Positions 25,892 to 34,931 of a stretch of 64,000 bases of DNA are shown in pieces (position 1 is the first letter of the stretch; each line of letters begins with the position of its first letter). The notes under the pieces are model-generated. The model searched no databases and was not told where the DNA came from. It saw nothing but the letters and a program-made list of their open reading frames with translations. The position numbers and the translations under genes are program-made. Source of the stretch: an uncultured Lachnospiraceae bacterium (GTDB lineage Bacteria; Bacillota; Clostridia; Lachnospirales; Lachnospiraceae); the NCBI GenBank assembly GCA_910577955.1, contig CAJTNC010000012.1, positions 1 to 64,000 of the forward strand. Reading direction: 5' to 3'.

Positions 25892-27025
25892 TCACACATA
25901 TACTCTCGGGATGCGGTTGCCGAGGTCACAGGCCAGCTCGTAGTTAAAGCGGCCTGAAAGCTCACCAAGCTCCTCCATGGTAATCTGCTCTGCCCCGTCT
26001 TTTCCGATAAGCGTCACCAGATCCCCTTCTTTGGCCTCCGGAATTTCAGTCACATCCACCATAAACTGATCCATGCAGACTCGTCCTACAATAGGCGCCC
26101 TCCTGCCGCAGATCAACACGTCGCCTTTTCCGGAAAGCCCTCTGGGATAACCGTCACCGTAGCCCACCGGAATCGTAGCGATCCGCCTCTTTCCATCCGT
26201 CACATAAATGCCGCCGTAACTGACGGGCGTTCCGACAGGCAGAACCTTCACATAAACGATATGACTGTACAGACTGAACATCGGACGCAGTTCGCTCTTT
26301 TCTCTGTCCATCTCCTCAGAGGGCCACAGACCGTACAGCGCAATTCCCGCACGCACGAGATCCAATGACGTCTCCGGCATTTCCAAAATAGCCGCGCTGT
26401 TGGCGCAATGTTTTAACGGAATACGCAGGGTCAATTCTCTTTCCACCCGCTCTGTAAAATGCACAAACTTGGCAAACTGTTCTTCGGCACTGGTCTTATC
26501 TCTCTCATCCGCCCTCGCAAAATGAGTAAACATTCCTTCTATTTCCAGTCCGGGCAGCTCCATGACTTCCTTGACAAAAGCAATGCCGCTGTCATCAGGA
26601 AAAACTCCGATTCTGGACATTCCCGTATCTACTTTAATATGAACCTTCAAACGCTTTCCCATCTTGAGCGCCGCCGCCGAAAGTTCCCTCGCCATGTCCG
26701 CCCGGAATACGGTGGGACGGATATCCTCCGCAACAAGCCTCTCATAACAGTCGGGAAATGTATAACCGAGAATTAAGATCGGCTTGCGCAGTTCATTTTG
26801 CCTAAGTTCAAAAGCTTCTTCCGCCGTTGCCACCGCATAGCCGAAAATATACTCAAAATTCTCAAGCCTCTTTGCGATCTGCACAGCCCCGTGTCCGTAA
26901 CCGCCCGCCTTGATGACCGCCAGTATTCTTGTCTCAGGCGCCAGCTTTTTCCTCATGTTTTCTATATTTTCCACCGCGGCATCAAGTTCGATCACCGCGC
27001 AGACTCTTTTATGTTCCTCCAACAT
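25892..27025 (-). CDS. alr: Alanine racemase
   Basis: 377 residues. ILAVIKAGGYGHGA carries the PLP-binding Lys (AGGYGHG replaces the usual ADAYGHG), with HIKVDTGMSRIGV and the catalytic Tyr region PVSYGGIYVTDGKRRIATI plus VGRVCMDQFMVDV. It makes D-alanine for peptidoglycan. It starts inside the stop of the preceding gene (TAATG). Confidence 0.95.
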   Translation of the reverse strand: MLEEHKRVCAVIELDAAVENIENMRKKLAPETRILAVIKAGGYGHGAVQIAKRLENFEYIFGYAVATAEEAFELRQNELRKPILILGYTFPDCYERLVAEDIRPTVFRADMARELSAAALKMGKRLKVHIKVDTGMSRIGVFPDDSGIAFVKEVMELPGLEIEGMFTHFARADERDKTSAEEQFAKFVHFTERVERELTLRIPLKHCANSAAILEMPETSLDLVRAGIALYGLWPSEEMDREKSELRPMFSLYSHIVYVKVLPVGTPVSYGGIYVTDGKRRIATIPVGYGDGYPRGLSGKGDVLICGRRAPIVGRVCMDQFMVDVTEIPEAKEGDLVTLIGKDGAEQITMEELGELSGRFNYELACDLGNRIPRVYV

Positions 27026-27669
27026 TATTCTATATAACCCTCGCTTTTTTTCTTCGGCCTGTATTTTTCGGGATTGTAATGCATGTCAAAAATATCGATC
27101 ACATCCCGGCCGAAAATATTATGCATATATGAATATAACTCGTAAGTATTTGTCTCTCTCTCCTGCTTACGGATGATCGTTTCCCTGAGTTTTACGCGGA
27201 TCTCATCGATCCATTTTTCACACTCCTCTATCTCTCTCTGGTTATCTTTGAGACGCTTGTAGCAAACCTCCATAGTCTTTAACATTAACTGACGGTTGAT
27301 TTCTTCTATCTCACGCGGGATATCCTCATTTTCACCTCCCAGATCCTCCAGCCTTCGGCTGCATTCTTCCACCATCTCTTTCTGACGATCCATCGTCTTC
27401 TGCACCGCGTCGTCCCGTCTTCCGTCATAGCGGTCCGCAAGCTGAATAATTTCATCCAACAGTTTTCTTTTAACCGCTTTCAGCTTTTTTTCTTCCGTAT
27501 TTATTTTCCCCTGCTCTTTCAGCAGAGAATTCAGCTTTTTTTCCAGCTTCTTTATCTCAGGCGTCACATTCGCCTGAGTAAACAGCCTGTGCCAATTATG
27601 ATCCAACGTCAAAGTCGGTATTTTTGTTTTCGATAAAGCCGGCCTGTAAATATCATCTGTTCTTGACAT
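27025..27669 (-). CDS. Coiled-coil protein of unknown function in the rex-alr operon
   Basis: About 214 residues. A short N-terminal region (RPALSKTKIPTLTLDHNWHRLF) is followed by long charged helices (residues 35-190) and a C-terminal MHNIFGRDVIDIFDMHYNPEK. No membrane segment is present. ATG 27669 is chosen because GGGGAG lies seven bases before it. It is locked between rex and alr with overlapping codons. I know no function. Confidence 0.75.
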   Translation of the reverse strand: MSRTDDIYRPALSKTKIPTLTLDHNWHRLFTQANVTPEIKKLEKKLNSLLKEQGKINTEEKKLKAVKRKLLDEIIQLADRYDGRRDDAVQKTMDRQKEMVEECSRRLEDLGGENEDIPREIEEINRQLMLKTMEVCYKRLKDNQREIEECEKWIDEIRVKLRETIIRKQERETNTYELYSYMHNIFGRDVIDIFDMHYNPEKYRPKKKSEGYIE

Positions 27670-27683
27670 ATCATTTCTCCCCA

Positions 27684-28334
27684 TTATTCCATACTGTCAT
27701 TTGTCAGCCTAAAAGACAGCTTCATCAGACTTTCCGAAAGATGTACATTTTCCACTTGGATATTGGAAGGCACATTCAGATCACAGTGAGCAAAATTCCA
27801 GATGCCCCGTATCCCGCATTCGGAGAGAATACCCGCCACCTCCACGGCGCTGGCTTTCGGAATCGTCAGCACTGCGATATCAATATCGTTTTCTTTCACA
27901 AACCGCTCCATCTGCTCCATTGGCTGCACTTCGATATCCCGGATTTTTTTCCCATGAAGAGCCGGGTTTTTATCGAAGACTCCTTTAAATAAAAAACCCC
28001 GTCTCTGAAAATCCATGTAATTTACAAGAGCCTGTCCCAGATTCCCCGCCCCCACCAAAATCATATGATGGGATATATCAAGCCCCAGAATTTTTCCGAT
28101 CTCATGATACAGGTATCCCACATTATAACCGTACCCCTGCTGTCCGAACCCCCCAAACTGATTTAAATCCTGCCTGATCTGGGAAGCCGTCACATGCATC
28201 AGATCACTCAGTTCTCTGGATGATATTCTTGTGACACCTCCGTCTTTCAACTCCCCCAGATACCGAAAATAGCGGGGCAGTCTGGCGATCACCGCCGATG
28301 ATATCTCCTTCGATAATTCCCGACTCTCTTCCAT
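27684..28334 (-). CDS. rex: Redox-sensing repressor Rex
   Basis: 216 residues. A winged-helix N-terminus (PRYFRYLGELKDGGVTRISS, SQIRQDLNQFGGFGQQGYGYN) precedes a Rossmann domain (ILVGAGNLGQALVNY near residue 93) that senses NADH/NAD. Rex represses fermentative and respiratory genes until NADH rises. Typical length and a good GGAG ribosome site support the call. Confidence 0.95.
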   Translation of the reverse strand: MEESRELSKEISSAVIARLPRYFRYLGELKDGGVTRISSRELSDLMHVTASQIRQDLNQFGGFGQQGYGYNVGYLYHEIGKILGLDISHHMILVGAGNLGQALVNYMDFQRRGFLFKGVFDKNPALHGKKIRDIEVQPMEQMERFVKENDIDIAVLTIPKASAVEVAGILSECGIRGIWNFAHCDLNVPSNIQVENVHLSESLMKLSFRLTNDSME

Positions 28335-28362
28335 GTCACTCCTTTTTTGCCGTCTGTCAGAT

Positions 28363-29148
28363 CTATTCCTTTGTTGTCACCGTCACTGTCTGATATGGTA
28401 TTTCAATCCCGTGTTCCAGATACTGTTTCACCAGAGCAAGTCTGATATCGCTGCAGGCATGGAAGCTGTCATCCAGATTCTTTGTCCAGACCGTGGTTTT
28501 TAAGATGACTCCATCCGCAGAGTACCCTTTTACAAACACATTGTTCTCCATTGTATTCAATGTCAGTTCATGTCCCGCGCAAATCTGTTTCATCAGCAAG
28601 ATCGCCTGCTCGATATCGGAATCATAGCCCACCGTGATCTCCATGAAATTACCGATGTTCTCCGTATAATTCGTGTTGGTGATCACCGCTGAGTCCATCA
28701 CCGAGTTTGGCACAATACAACTCTCTTCATTGTACTGGCTGATGATTGTGTGGCGCAGCGTAATGTCAGTTACGATCCCTTCCGCGATCACACTGTTTCC
28801 CTGCAAAACCCTGATCTTGTCATTCACATTGTAAGGCTTTGAAAACGCAAGACTGAATCCGCTGATCACATTGGAAAGAGCCTGCTGTGCCGCAAAAGTT
28901 GCCACCGCAATCACAAGGGAACCACTCTGCAAGATCGCCGTACTCATATCCTTTGTCACATCAAACTGTTGTGCCAGTGCATAGACGGTCAGCACAAGGA
29001 TCACAGCTTTAAAGATCCCTCTGGAAAACCGCAGATGAGTGGCTCTGTTCTTCTTTTCCAGACGTCTGAATACAAAATTGACTACTTGGGTCAGTGCAAT
29101 GGCCGCACTGATAAAAGAAGCGATTATGATCATCTGATCGATTCCCAT
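28363..29148 (-). CDS. MscS-type mechanosensitive channel
   Basis: 261 residues with two or three N-terminal membrane helices, the pore-lining-type helix (TAILQSGSLVIAVATFAAQQ then ALSNVISGFSLAF) and the beta-rich cytoplasmic domain (INDKIRVLQGNSVIAEG-type segment, IVPNSVMDSAVITN). It releases solutes under osmotic downshock. Confidence 0.9.
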   Translation of the reverse strand: MGIDQMIIIASFISAAIALTQVVNFVFRRLEKKNRATHLRFSRGIFKAVILVLTVYALAQQFDVTKDMSTAILQSGSLVIAVATFAAQQALSNVISGFSLAFSKPYNVNDKIRVLQGNSVIAEGIVTDITLRHTIISQYNEESCIVPNSVMDSAVITNTNYTENIGNFMEITVGYDSDIEQAILLMKQICAGHELTLNTMENNVFVKGYSADGVILKTTVWTKNLDDSFHACSDIRLALVKQYLEHGIEIPYQTVTVTTKE

Positions 29149-29183
29149 TGTATTGTCCCCCTCCCGTCACAGGATCCTTGCTC

Positions 29184-30851
29184 CTATTTTTTATTTTCCG
29201 GCAAAATTTCTGCCCCCAGCAAAAACGGAAACACCGCCATAACAGGGTACAGATAGCGCAGCTGTACGGCAGGCCCTAAAAGCAATGTCAGAAAATATCC
29301 GAACACCAGTGCAAGCGGTATGCATTTTGCGAACCTACGATTGATCAAATACCACCCGGCAAGCAGCAGATACAGCCAGATCCACACCCCCGGCACAAAC
29401 AGATATTTAAAAAGCGGAATCTGCAGATATGCGTTATCATCCGCCCATTTTTCCATGCGCCTCCAAAGCCCCGGCCATTTTGTATCTTTATGGATGTCAG
29501 CTTCGCGAAGCCTTTCTTCATCCCAGCGCGTCTGCACATAGCCGCCTCCGGCCGGATCCCCCTCCTGTGCATTGATATAGGCATGGCTCACGTCGCCCGG
29601 ATACAGATAGCCTGCGTCCACCGCTAACGCCGCGTTCAGATAATCGCCGGGAAACTGCAAAAACAATCCCACATAGGAAGTCAGAAAATCCTTCGCCCGA
29701 TATCTGACTACATAGGTATTCGTATAGCTTTTCACCGGGTCGGTAAAATCCGGTCTGTAATCTCTGTACGCCTCATCCAGAATAAAATCATTGATCAGAG
29801 CCCTGTCCTCATCGGACATAGCGCCGTCATCCTCCTTCAGCACGCCGATCCCCCCGTGATAAAGTATTGTTCTGGAGAGCTGTTGAATCGGGATGCTGAG
29901 CATCTCCCGCTTATCTCCCTGTTCGGCCCCGACCGCCTTGAAAATACCGGACAAGAGCAGATTTCCCACAAGAAAAGTCCCTACAGCCAGCAAAAAAAGT
30001 CTTCCCCGAAAAGCCCTCCTGCCCTTGTCAAACGCGAATGCCGCAGCCAAAAATACAAGCAATACAAGAAAAGCATATTTTCCATTATTGCGAAACAGGA
30101 TCATTAAGGTTCCGGACACAAAGAAAAGCGGCACACAAGCCTTCTTTCCCTCTATAAGCTCCGAAAGCGCGAGCACAGTCACCACAAAGAATGCGCTGAA
30201 CAAGGTATCTTTTGTCACGCTTATGCTCATATAGACATGAAATGGATACAGCATACAGAGTATCTGCAGAACCGCCAGACCTACTCTTTTCATGCCATGC
30301 TGATATGAATATCGTATGCCAAAAGCAAAAGCCGCAGAGAGAAAAAGCATCTGAAGCAGTGCATAAAAGGCAATTCCCGCATTTACGCTCCCAAACACAT
30401 GCTCCCCCAAATCCATAGCTCCCTTTATCAGAAGCGTATGAAAAATAGGGTGATGATCGATGTATCTCCCGGACAGTATCTGTTCTAACTGAACTGGTAT
30501 ATCATATGCGCAAACAGCCGGATAATACGCCAAAAATCCCGGAATCCAAGCCAAAAAATTGAGAAGCAGGCTGATTCCGAAAAGCTTTGCGCCTCCGGTC
30601 TTTTCCTTCAGTTCTGTATAAGAAGCCGTTTTCTCGGCCCATCTGTAAAAAAGCATACAGATAACAGCGCCGATGATCCCGCCAAACAAAAAACTGATAC
30701 CCAAAATCTGAAAAGTGTGTCCGAACGTCCAAAGAATATTCCCCCTGACGGCCAGTTCACGACCTGTCACAAAGCAAAAGACAAACAGAAAGCCTGTGAG
30801 CAGGAACATCGCATATGCAATTGGTCTGGCCAACAATCTCTTTTGCTCCAT
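29184..30851 (-). CDS. Large membrane protein, DUF6020-like (GT-C-type fold)
   Basis: 555 residues with about twelve membrane helices and a large extracytoplasmic loop (residues about 330-460). The motif ILSGRYIDHHPIFHTLLIKG and the SISVTKDTLFSAFFVV segment match what I recall of DUF6020 and resemble acceptor loops of lipid-sugar-dependent glycosyltransferases. The promoter at 30929-30957 serves it. Activity is not established. Confidence 0.7.
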   Translation of the reverse strand: MEQKRLLARPIAYAMFLLTGFLFVFCFVTGRELAVRGNILWTFGHTFQILGISFLFGGIIGAVICMLFYRWAEKTASYTELKEKTGGAKLFGISLLLNFLAWIPGFLAYYPAVCAYDIPVQLEQILSGRYIDHHPIFHTLLIKGAMDLGEHVFGSVNAGIAFYALLQMLFLSAAFAFGIRYSYQHGMKRVGLAVLQILCMLYPFHVYMSISVTKDTLFSAFFVVTVLALSELIEGKKACVPLFFVSGTLMILFRNNGKYAFLVLLVFLAAAFAFDKGRRAFRGRLFLLAVGTFLVGNLLLSGIFKAVGAEQGDKREMLSIPIQQLSRTILYHGGIGVLKEDDGAMSDEDRALINDFILDEAYRDYRPDFTDPVKSYTNTYVVRYRAKDFLTSYVGLFLQFPGDYLNAALAVDAGYLYPGDVSHAYINAQEGDPAGGGYVQTRWDEERLREADIHKDTKWPGLWRRMEKWADDNAYLQIPLFKYLFVPGVWIWLYLLLAGWYLINRRFAKCIPLALVFGYFLTLLLGPAVQLRYLYPVMAVFPFLLGAEILPENKK

Positions 30852-30908
30852 ATTGGATATCCTTTCACGACATGCCGCCTTCTATGGCCGCCTGCCTCGC
30901 TTTGAACC

Positions 30909-30936
30909 GGTATAATATCTTTCAAAATATTATACC
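30909..30936. promoter_or_regulatory. Perfect 10-bp inverted repeat between divergent promoters
   Basis: GGTATAATAT and ATATTATACC arms are separated by eight bases. The right arm contains the minus-strand -10 of the DUF6020-like gene. The dyad may be an operator for that promoter. Confidence 0.45.
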
Positions 30937-30957
30937 ACGCTATCTCCGGCTCGGCAA
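30929..30957 (-). promoter_or_regulatory. Promoter of the DUF6020-like gene
   Basis: The minus strand reads TTGCCG, 17 bases, TATAAT, about 78 bases before the start codon at 30851. The -10 lies in the right arm of a perfect inverted repeat. Confidence 0.55.
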
Positions 30958-30967
30958 ATACTCTTTC

Positions 30968-30996
30968 TTGACAGTTTTCCTTTTCCTTTGTAAACT
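30968..30996 (+). promoter_or_regulatory. Promoter of the ABC-F gene
   Basis: TTGACA, a 17-base spacer and TAAACT lie 69 bases before the ATG at 31065. It is base-for-base the same -35 and -10 as in the invertible promoter at 2958, supporting both calls. Confidence 0.7.
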
Positions 30997-31064
30997 GTTA
31001 TCAGTCCGCCCGAGCCTTTACCGGCGCTCAGGCACTATGAAGTATTCATACAAAGGAGCAAATC

Positions 31065-32981
31065 ATGATCTTATCCTGTCAGAATATCACAAAGGCTTTT
31101 GATGGCAAAACCATCTTAAAACAGGCAAACTTTCATATAGAAGAACACGAAAAAGCGGCTCTTATCGGTATCAACGGCGCCGGCAAGACCACCCTGCTCA
31201 ATATCATCACCGGAAAGCTTAACCCGGACGAAGGCATTGTCAGCATTTCTAAAGGCAAAACCATCGGCTGTTTGGAGCAGAATCCGATCTTAGACAGCGA
31301 AAATACGATCTATGAAGAACTGATGAGCGTCAAAAATTATCTGCTTGTCATGGAGCAGGATATCCGGCGAATGGAGCAGGAAATGAAACACAGGGAAGGG
31401 GATGCGTTAAAAACCCTGATGGATCAATATTCCCGCCTCACTACCCGTTTTGAGATGGAAAACGGATATGCATACAAAAGCGAGCTGACCGGCGTGCTGA
31501 AAGGACTTGGCTTTGACGAGGCCGAATACGATAAACCTGTCTGCACCCTGTCCGGCGGTCAGAAAACCAGAGTAGCCCTTGGAAAGCTTTTGCTCCTCTC
31601 TCCCGATATCATCCTGTTGGACGAGCCCACGAATCATCTGGACATGAATGCGATCCGGTGGCTGGAGGGCTATCTCGCTTCCTATAAAGGAGCCGTGCTG
31701 ATTGTCTCCCATGACCGTTATTTTCTCGACCGCATCGCAATGAAGATCATTGAGATCGATGCGGGAACAGTCATGACTTTCGCCGGAAATTACAGCGCTT
31801 ATGCACAGAAAAAGGAACAGTACCGCCTGAGCAAAATGAACGCATACTTAAACCAACAGCGTGAAATAAAACACCAGCAGGAAGTCATCGACAAATTAAA
31901 GTCTTTCAACCGCGAAAAATCCATCAGACGGGCGGAAAGCAGAGAAAAGATGTTGTCTAAAATAGAAGTGTTGGAAAAACCTACGGAAGTCCGCACGGAC
32001 ATGCGTATCCGCCTTCTCCCCGGTATCACCAGCGGAAAAGATGTGCTGGATATCGAAGAACTGAGCAAAGCTTTCGGTCAGGAAGTACTGTTTCGCAATC
32101 TCTCCTTTTCACTCAAGCGCGGAGAACATGTGTCCATCATCGGCGACAACGGCACCGGCAAGACTACCCTTTTAAAACTGATCAATGAACTGCTTCCGGC
32201 GGACGCAGGCACGATCCGTCTTGGCACAAATGTCCACATCGGCTACTATGATCAGGAGCACCATGTTCTGCACGCGGAAAAATCTATTTACGAGGAGATT
32301 GCCGACGAATATCCTACTCTCACCACCACGGAGATCCGCAACATTTTAGCGGCTTTCCTGTTCACCGGAGACGACGTTTTTAAGCTGATAAGCGAGTGCA
32401 GCGGCGGCGAAAGAGGGCGTATTTCCCTTGCAAAGCTGATGCTTTCCGAAGCGAATTTCCTGATTTTGGACGAGCCCACAAACCATTTAGACATCGCATC
32501 CAAAGAAATACTGGAGGACGCTTTAAATAACTATGAGGGAACCATCCTCTATGTCTCCCACGATCGTTATTTTATCAACAGAACAGCGCATCGGATACTG
32601 GAATTAAACAACCAGACCCTCACCGAATATCTTGGAAATTATGACTACTATCTGGAAAAAAAGACGGGAAATACGGATTCCGGCCTTAAAAAAAACCCCG
32701 GTGCTTCTGACACTCCTGTCATTTCTTCTGCCAAAGCAGACTGGCAGGCAAAAAAGGCTGCTCAGGCTAAACAGCGAAAACTGGAAAACGACCTGAAGAA
32801 GACGGAGACCCGCATCGCCGAACTGGAAGAAAAGATTGCGGATCTGGATGAGGAAATGTGCTCCGACGAAGTCTGCCGCAATTCCGCAAAGCTCGGGGAA
32901 TTATCTGCAGCACAAGAGGAACTGAAGGCAGAACTAAATCGATTATACGAAGAATGGGACAGGCTGTCGGAGATGGCATAA
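31065..32981 (+). CDS. ABC-F family ATPase (ribosome-associated)
   Basis: 638 residues with two ABC domains and no membrane part. The first has GINGAGKTTLLN, LSGGQKTRVALGK and LLDEPTNHLD; the second has GDNGTGKTTLLK, CSGGERGRISLAK and ILDEPTNHLD. A linker between them (residues about 240-320) and a C-terminal coiled coil (ending LYEEWDRLSEMA) are present. ABC-F proteins act on the ribosomal E site, as translation factors or antibiotic-protection proteins. Which subgroup this is cannot be told by eye. Confidence 0.93.
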   Translation: MILSCQNITKAFDGKTILKQANFHIEEHEKAALIGINGAGKTTLLNIITGKLNPDEGIVSISKGKTIGCLEQNPILDSENTIYEELMSVKNYLLVMEQDIRRMEQEMKHREGDALKTLMDQYSRLTTRFEMENGYAYKSELTGVLKGLGFDEAEYDKPVCTLSGGQKTRVALGKLLLLSPDIILLDEPTNHLDMNAIRWLEGYLASYKGAVLIVSHDRYFLDRIAMKIIEIDAGTVMTFAGNYSAYAQKKEQYRLSKMNAYLNQQREIKHQQEVIDKLKSFNREKSIRRAESREKMLSKIEVLEKPTEVRTDMRIRLLPGITSGKDVLDIEELSKAFGQEVLFRNLSFSLKRGEHVSIIGDNGTGKTTLLKLINELLPADAGTIRLGTNVHIGYYDQEHHVLHAEKSIYEEIADEYPTLTTTEIRNILAAFLFTGDDVFKLISECSGGERGRISLAKLMLSEANFLILDEPTNHLDIASKEILEDALNNYEGTILYVSHDRYFINRTAHRILELNNQTLTEYLGNYDYYLEKKTGNTDSGLKKNPGASDTPVISSAKADWQAKKAAQAKQRKLENDLKKTETRIAELEEKIADLDEEMCSDEVCRNSAKLGELSAAQEELKAELNRLYEEWDRLSEMA

Positions 32982-33022
32982 CGAAGGCTTCATCTACTCT
33001 CCCACAGCCCCCCGTTTTATAA

Positions 33023-34228
33023 CTATGCTTCTTCCAGTCTTGCACGGATCGCTTTGATAAAGTCCTGTGAATTTAAGACAGTCACATTTTCCAGACTGGT
33101 GATCAGCGCCAGATCCTTCGTCATTTTGCCGGATTCTATCGTTTCGAGAGTCGCTCTCTCCAACTTATCCGCAAATGCCATCAATTCTTTATTTCCGTCC
33201 AGTTCACCGCGCTTTCTGAGTGCCCCTGTCCATGCAAAGATCGTGGCTACGGAATTGGTGGATGTTTCTTCCCCTGCTAAATGCTTATAATAATGGCGCT
33301 GCACTGTGCCGTGGGCTGCCTCGTACTCATAAACTCCCTCCGGTGATACCAGCACGGAAGTCATCATTGCCAGAGAGCCGAAGGCGGAGGATACCATATC
33401 GCTCATGACATCCCCGTCATAATTTTTGCAGGCCCAGATAAATCCGCCTTTTGCTTTCATTACTCTCGCCACCGCATCGTCTATCAGCGTATAAAAATAT
33501 TCAATACCCGCTTTCTCAAAGGCTTCTTTAAAATCTCTCTCGTAAATCTCCTCAAAAATATCTTTGAAGATATGATCGTATTTTTTTGAGATCGTGTCTT
33601 TTGTGGCAAACCAGATATCTTGTTTTACATCTAACGCGTAGCTGAAGCAGGCCCTTGCAAAACTTTCGATGGATGCGTTTGTGTTGTGTATCCCCTGCAA
33701 AATACCGGGGCCCCTAAATTCGTGGATCGTCTCCCTGATTTCCGTACCGTCAACTCCGGTAAACACAAGTTCCGCCCTGCCGGCTCCGGGCGCTTTGATC
33801 TCCACATTTTTATAGACATCACCGTAGGCATGTCTTGCTAACGTAATGGGTTTTTCCCAATTCTTTACGCAGGGTTCGATCCCCTTCACCACGATCGGTG
33901 TGCGAAACACCGTGCCGTCAAGCATCGCGCGAATCGTTCCGTTCGGACTCTTCCACATCTCTTTTAAATGATATTCTTCCACTCTGGCTGCATTGGGCGT
34001 GATTGTCGCGCACTTTACGGCAACCCCATACTTTTTTGTCGCCGCCGCGGAGTCTACCGTAACCTGATCGTCCGTTTCGTTCCTGTGTTCTAACCCCAGA
34101 TCGTAATATTCCGTTTTTAACTCAACAAACGGAAGTAACAGTTCCTCTTTAATCATTTTCCAGAGGATCCTTGTCATCTCGTCTCCGTCCATTTCTACAA
34201 GGGGTGTTGCCATCCTGATCTTTTCCAT
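33023..34228 (-). CDS. icd: NADP-type isocitrate dehydrogenase
   Basis: About 401 residues of the short eukaryote-like class: VEMDGDEMTRILWKMIKEELLLPFVEL, ATITPNAARVEEYHLKEMWKSPNGTIR, and AHGTVQRHYYKHLAGEETSTNSVA. It oxidises isocitrate to 2-oxoglutarate, the last step of the route to glutamate. ATG 34228 follows AGGAG by eight bases; two upstream in-frame ATGs are less well placed. It is the third gene after Re-citrate synthase and a GntR regulator. Confidence 0.94.
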   Translation of the reverse strand: MEKIRMATPLVEMDGDEMTRILWKMIKEELLLPFVELKTEYYDLGLEHRNETDDQVTVDSAAATKKYGVAVKCATITPNAARVEEYHLKEMWKSPNGTIRAMLDGTVFRTPIVVKGIEPCVKNWEKPITLARHAYGDVYKNVEIKAPGAGRAELVFTGVDGTEIRETIHEFRGPGILQGIHNTNASIESFARACFSYALDVKQDIWFATKDTISKKYDHIFKDIFEEIYERDFKEAFEKAGIEYFYTLIDDAVARVMKAKGGFIWACKNYDGDVMSDMVSSAFGSLAMMTSVLVSPEGVYEYEAAHGTVQRHYYKHLAGEETSTNSVATIFAWTGALRKRGELDGNKELMAFADKLERATLETIESGKMTKDLALITSLENVTVLNSQDFIKAIRARLEEA

Positions 34229-34244
34229 ACTCATTCTCCTTTTG

Positions 34245-34931
34245 TCATTCCTCTTCATAATTTTGATAAATTCCGCTTTTCACCATATTTTCAAAAGCAT
34301 TGATCATATGCATATTCGCAAGATTCTCCGCTTTATCCGCATCTTTATCCCGAATCGCCTCCATGATCATTCGGTGCTCGTTATTGGATACCGTGGCTCT
34401 GTCCGTCACCAGAGTCTTGCGCCTGATGCGCAGCACATAATTGTGATAATCTTTCAACAAATGTTCCAACATCTTAGAATCGCAGGCTTCATAGAGAATA
34501 TCGTGAAATCTGTTGTCCAGCTCAGCAATCTGCTCCATGTGTCCTTTTTTTGCATGAAACTCCGTCAGATAAACATTCTCTTCCATCTCTTCCATCTGTT
34601 CCTCTGTAATATGCTCTGTTGCCCAACGCGCGCAAAGCCCTTCCAGTCTGGAGCGGATCATATAGATATCTTTCACATCTTTTACCGTGATGCCGGTCAC
34701 GAAAGCTCCCTTATTGGGGATGATTTGAATTAGTCCTTCCAGTTCAAGCTGTCTGAAAGCTTCTCTTACCGGCGTTCTCGATACCCCTAGTTCCTCGCCG
34801 ATAGCAACCTCCTTTAACTCCTCATGCTCTTTGTATTTGCCGCTCAAAATATCTTCCCGCAGCTTGTGAAAGACTCTCCCCCGCAGAGAATACTTGTCCG
34901 TCACCTCATTTTTTACATCATACCTGTTCAT
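34245..34931 (-). CDS. GntR/FadR-type transcription regulator with FCD domain
   Basis: 228 residues. The winged helix (RVFHKLREDILSGKYKEHEELKE, LGVSRTPVREAFRQLELEGLI) is followed by a helical FCD ligand domain with His/Asp metal-binding positions (LDNRFHDILYEA, NNEHRMIMEAIRDKD). It lies between the citrate synthase gene and icd, overlapping the former by four bases, and probably controls this operon in response to an organic acid. Confidence 0.92.
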   Translation of the reverse strand: MNRYDVKNEVTDKYSLRGRVFHKLREDILSGKYKEHEELKEVAIGEELGVSRTPVREAFRQLELEGLIQIIPNKGAFVTGITVKDVKDIYMIRSRLEGLCARWATEHITEEQMEEMEENVYLTEFHAKKGHMEQIAELDNRFHDILYEACDSKMLEHLLKDYHNYVLRIRRKTLVTDRATVSNNEHRMIMEAIRDKDADKAENLANMHMINAFENMVKSGIYQNYEEE

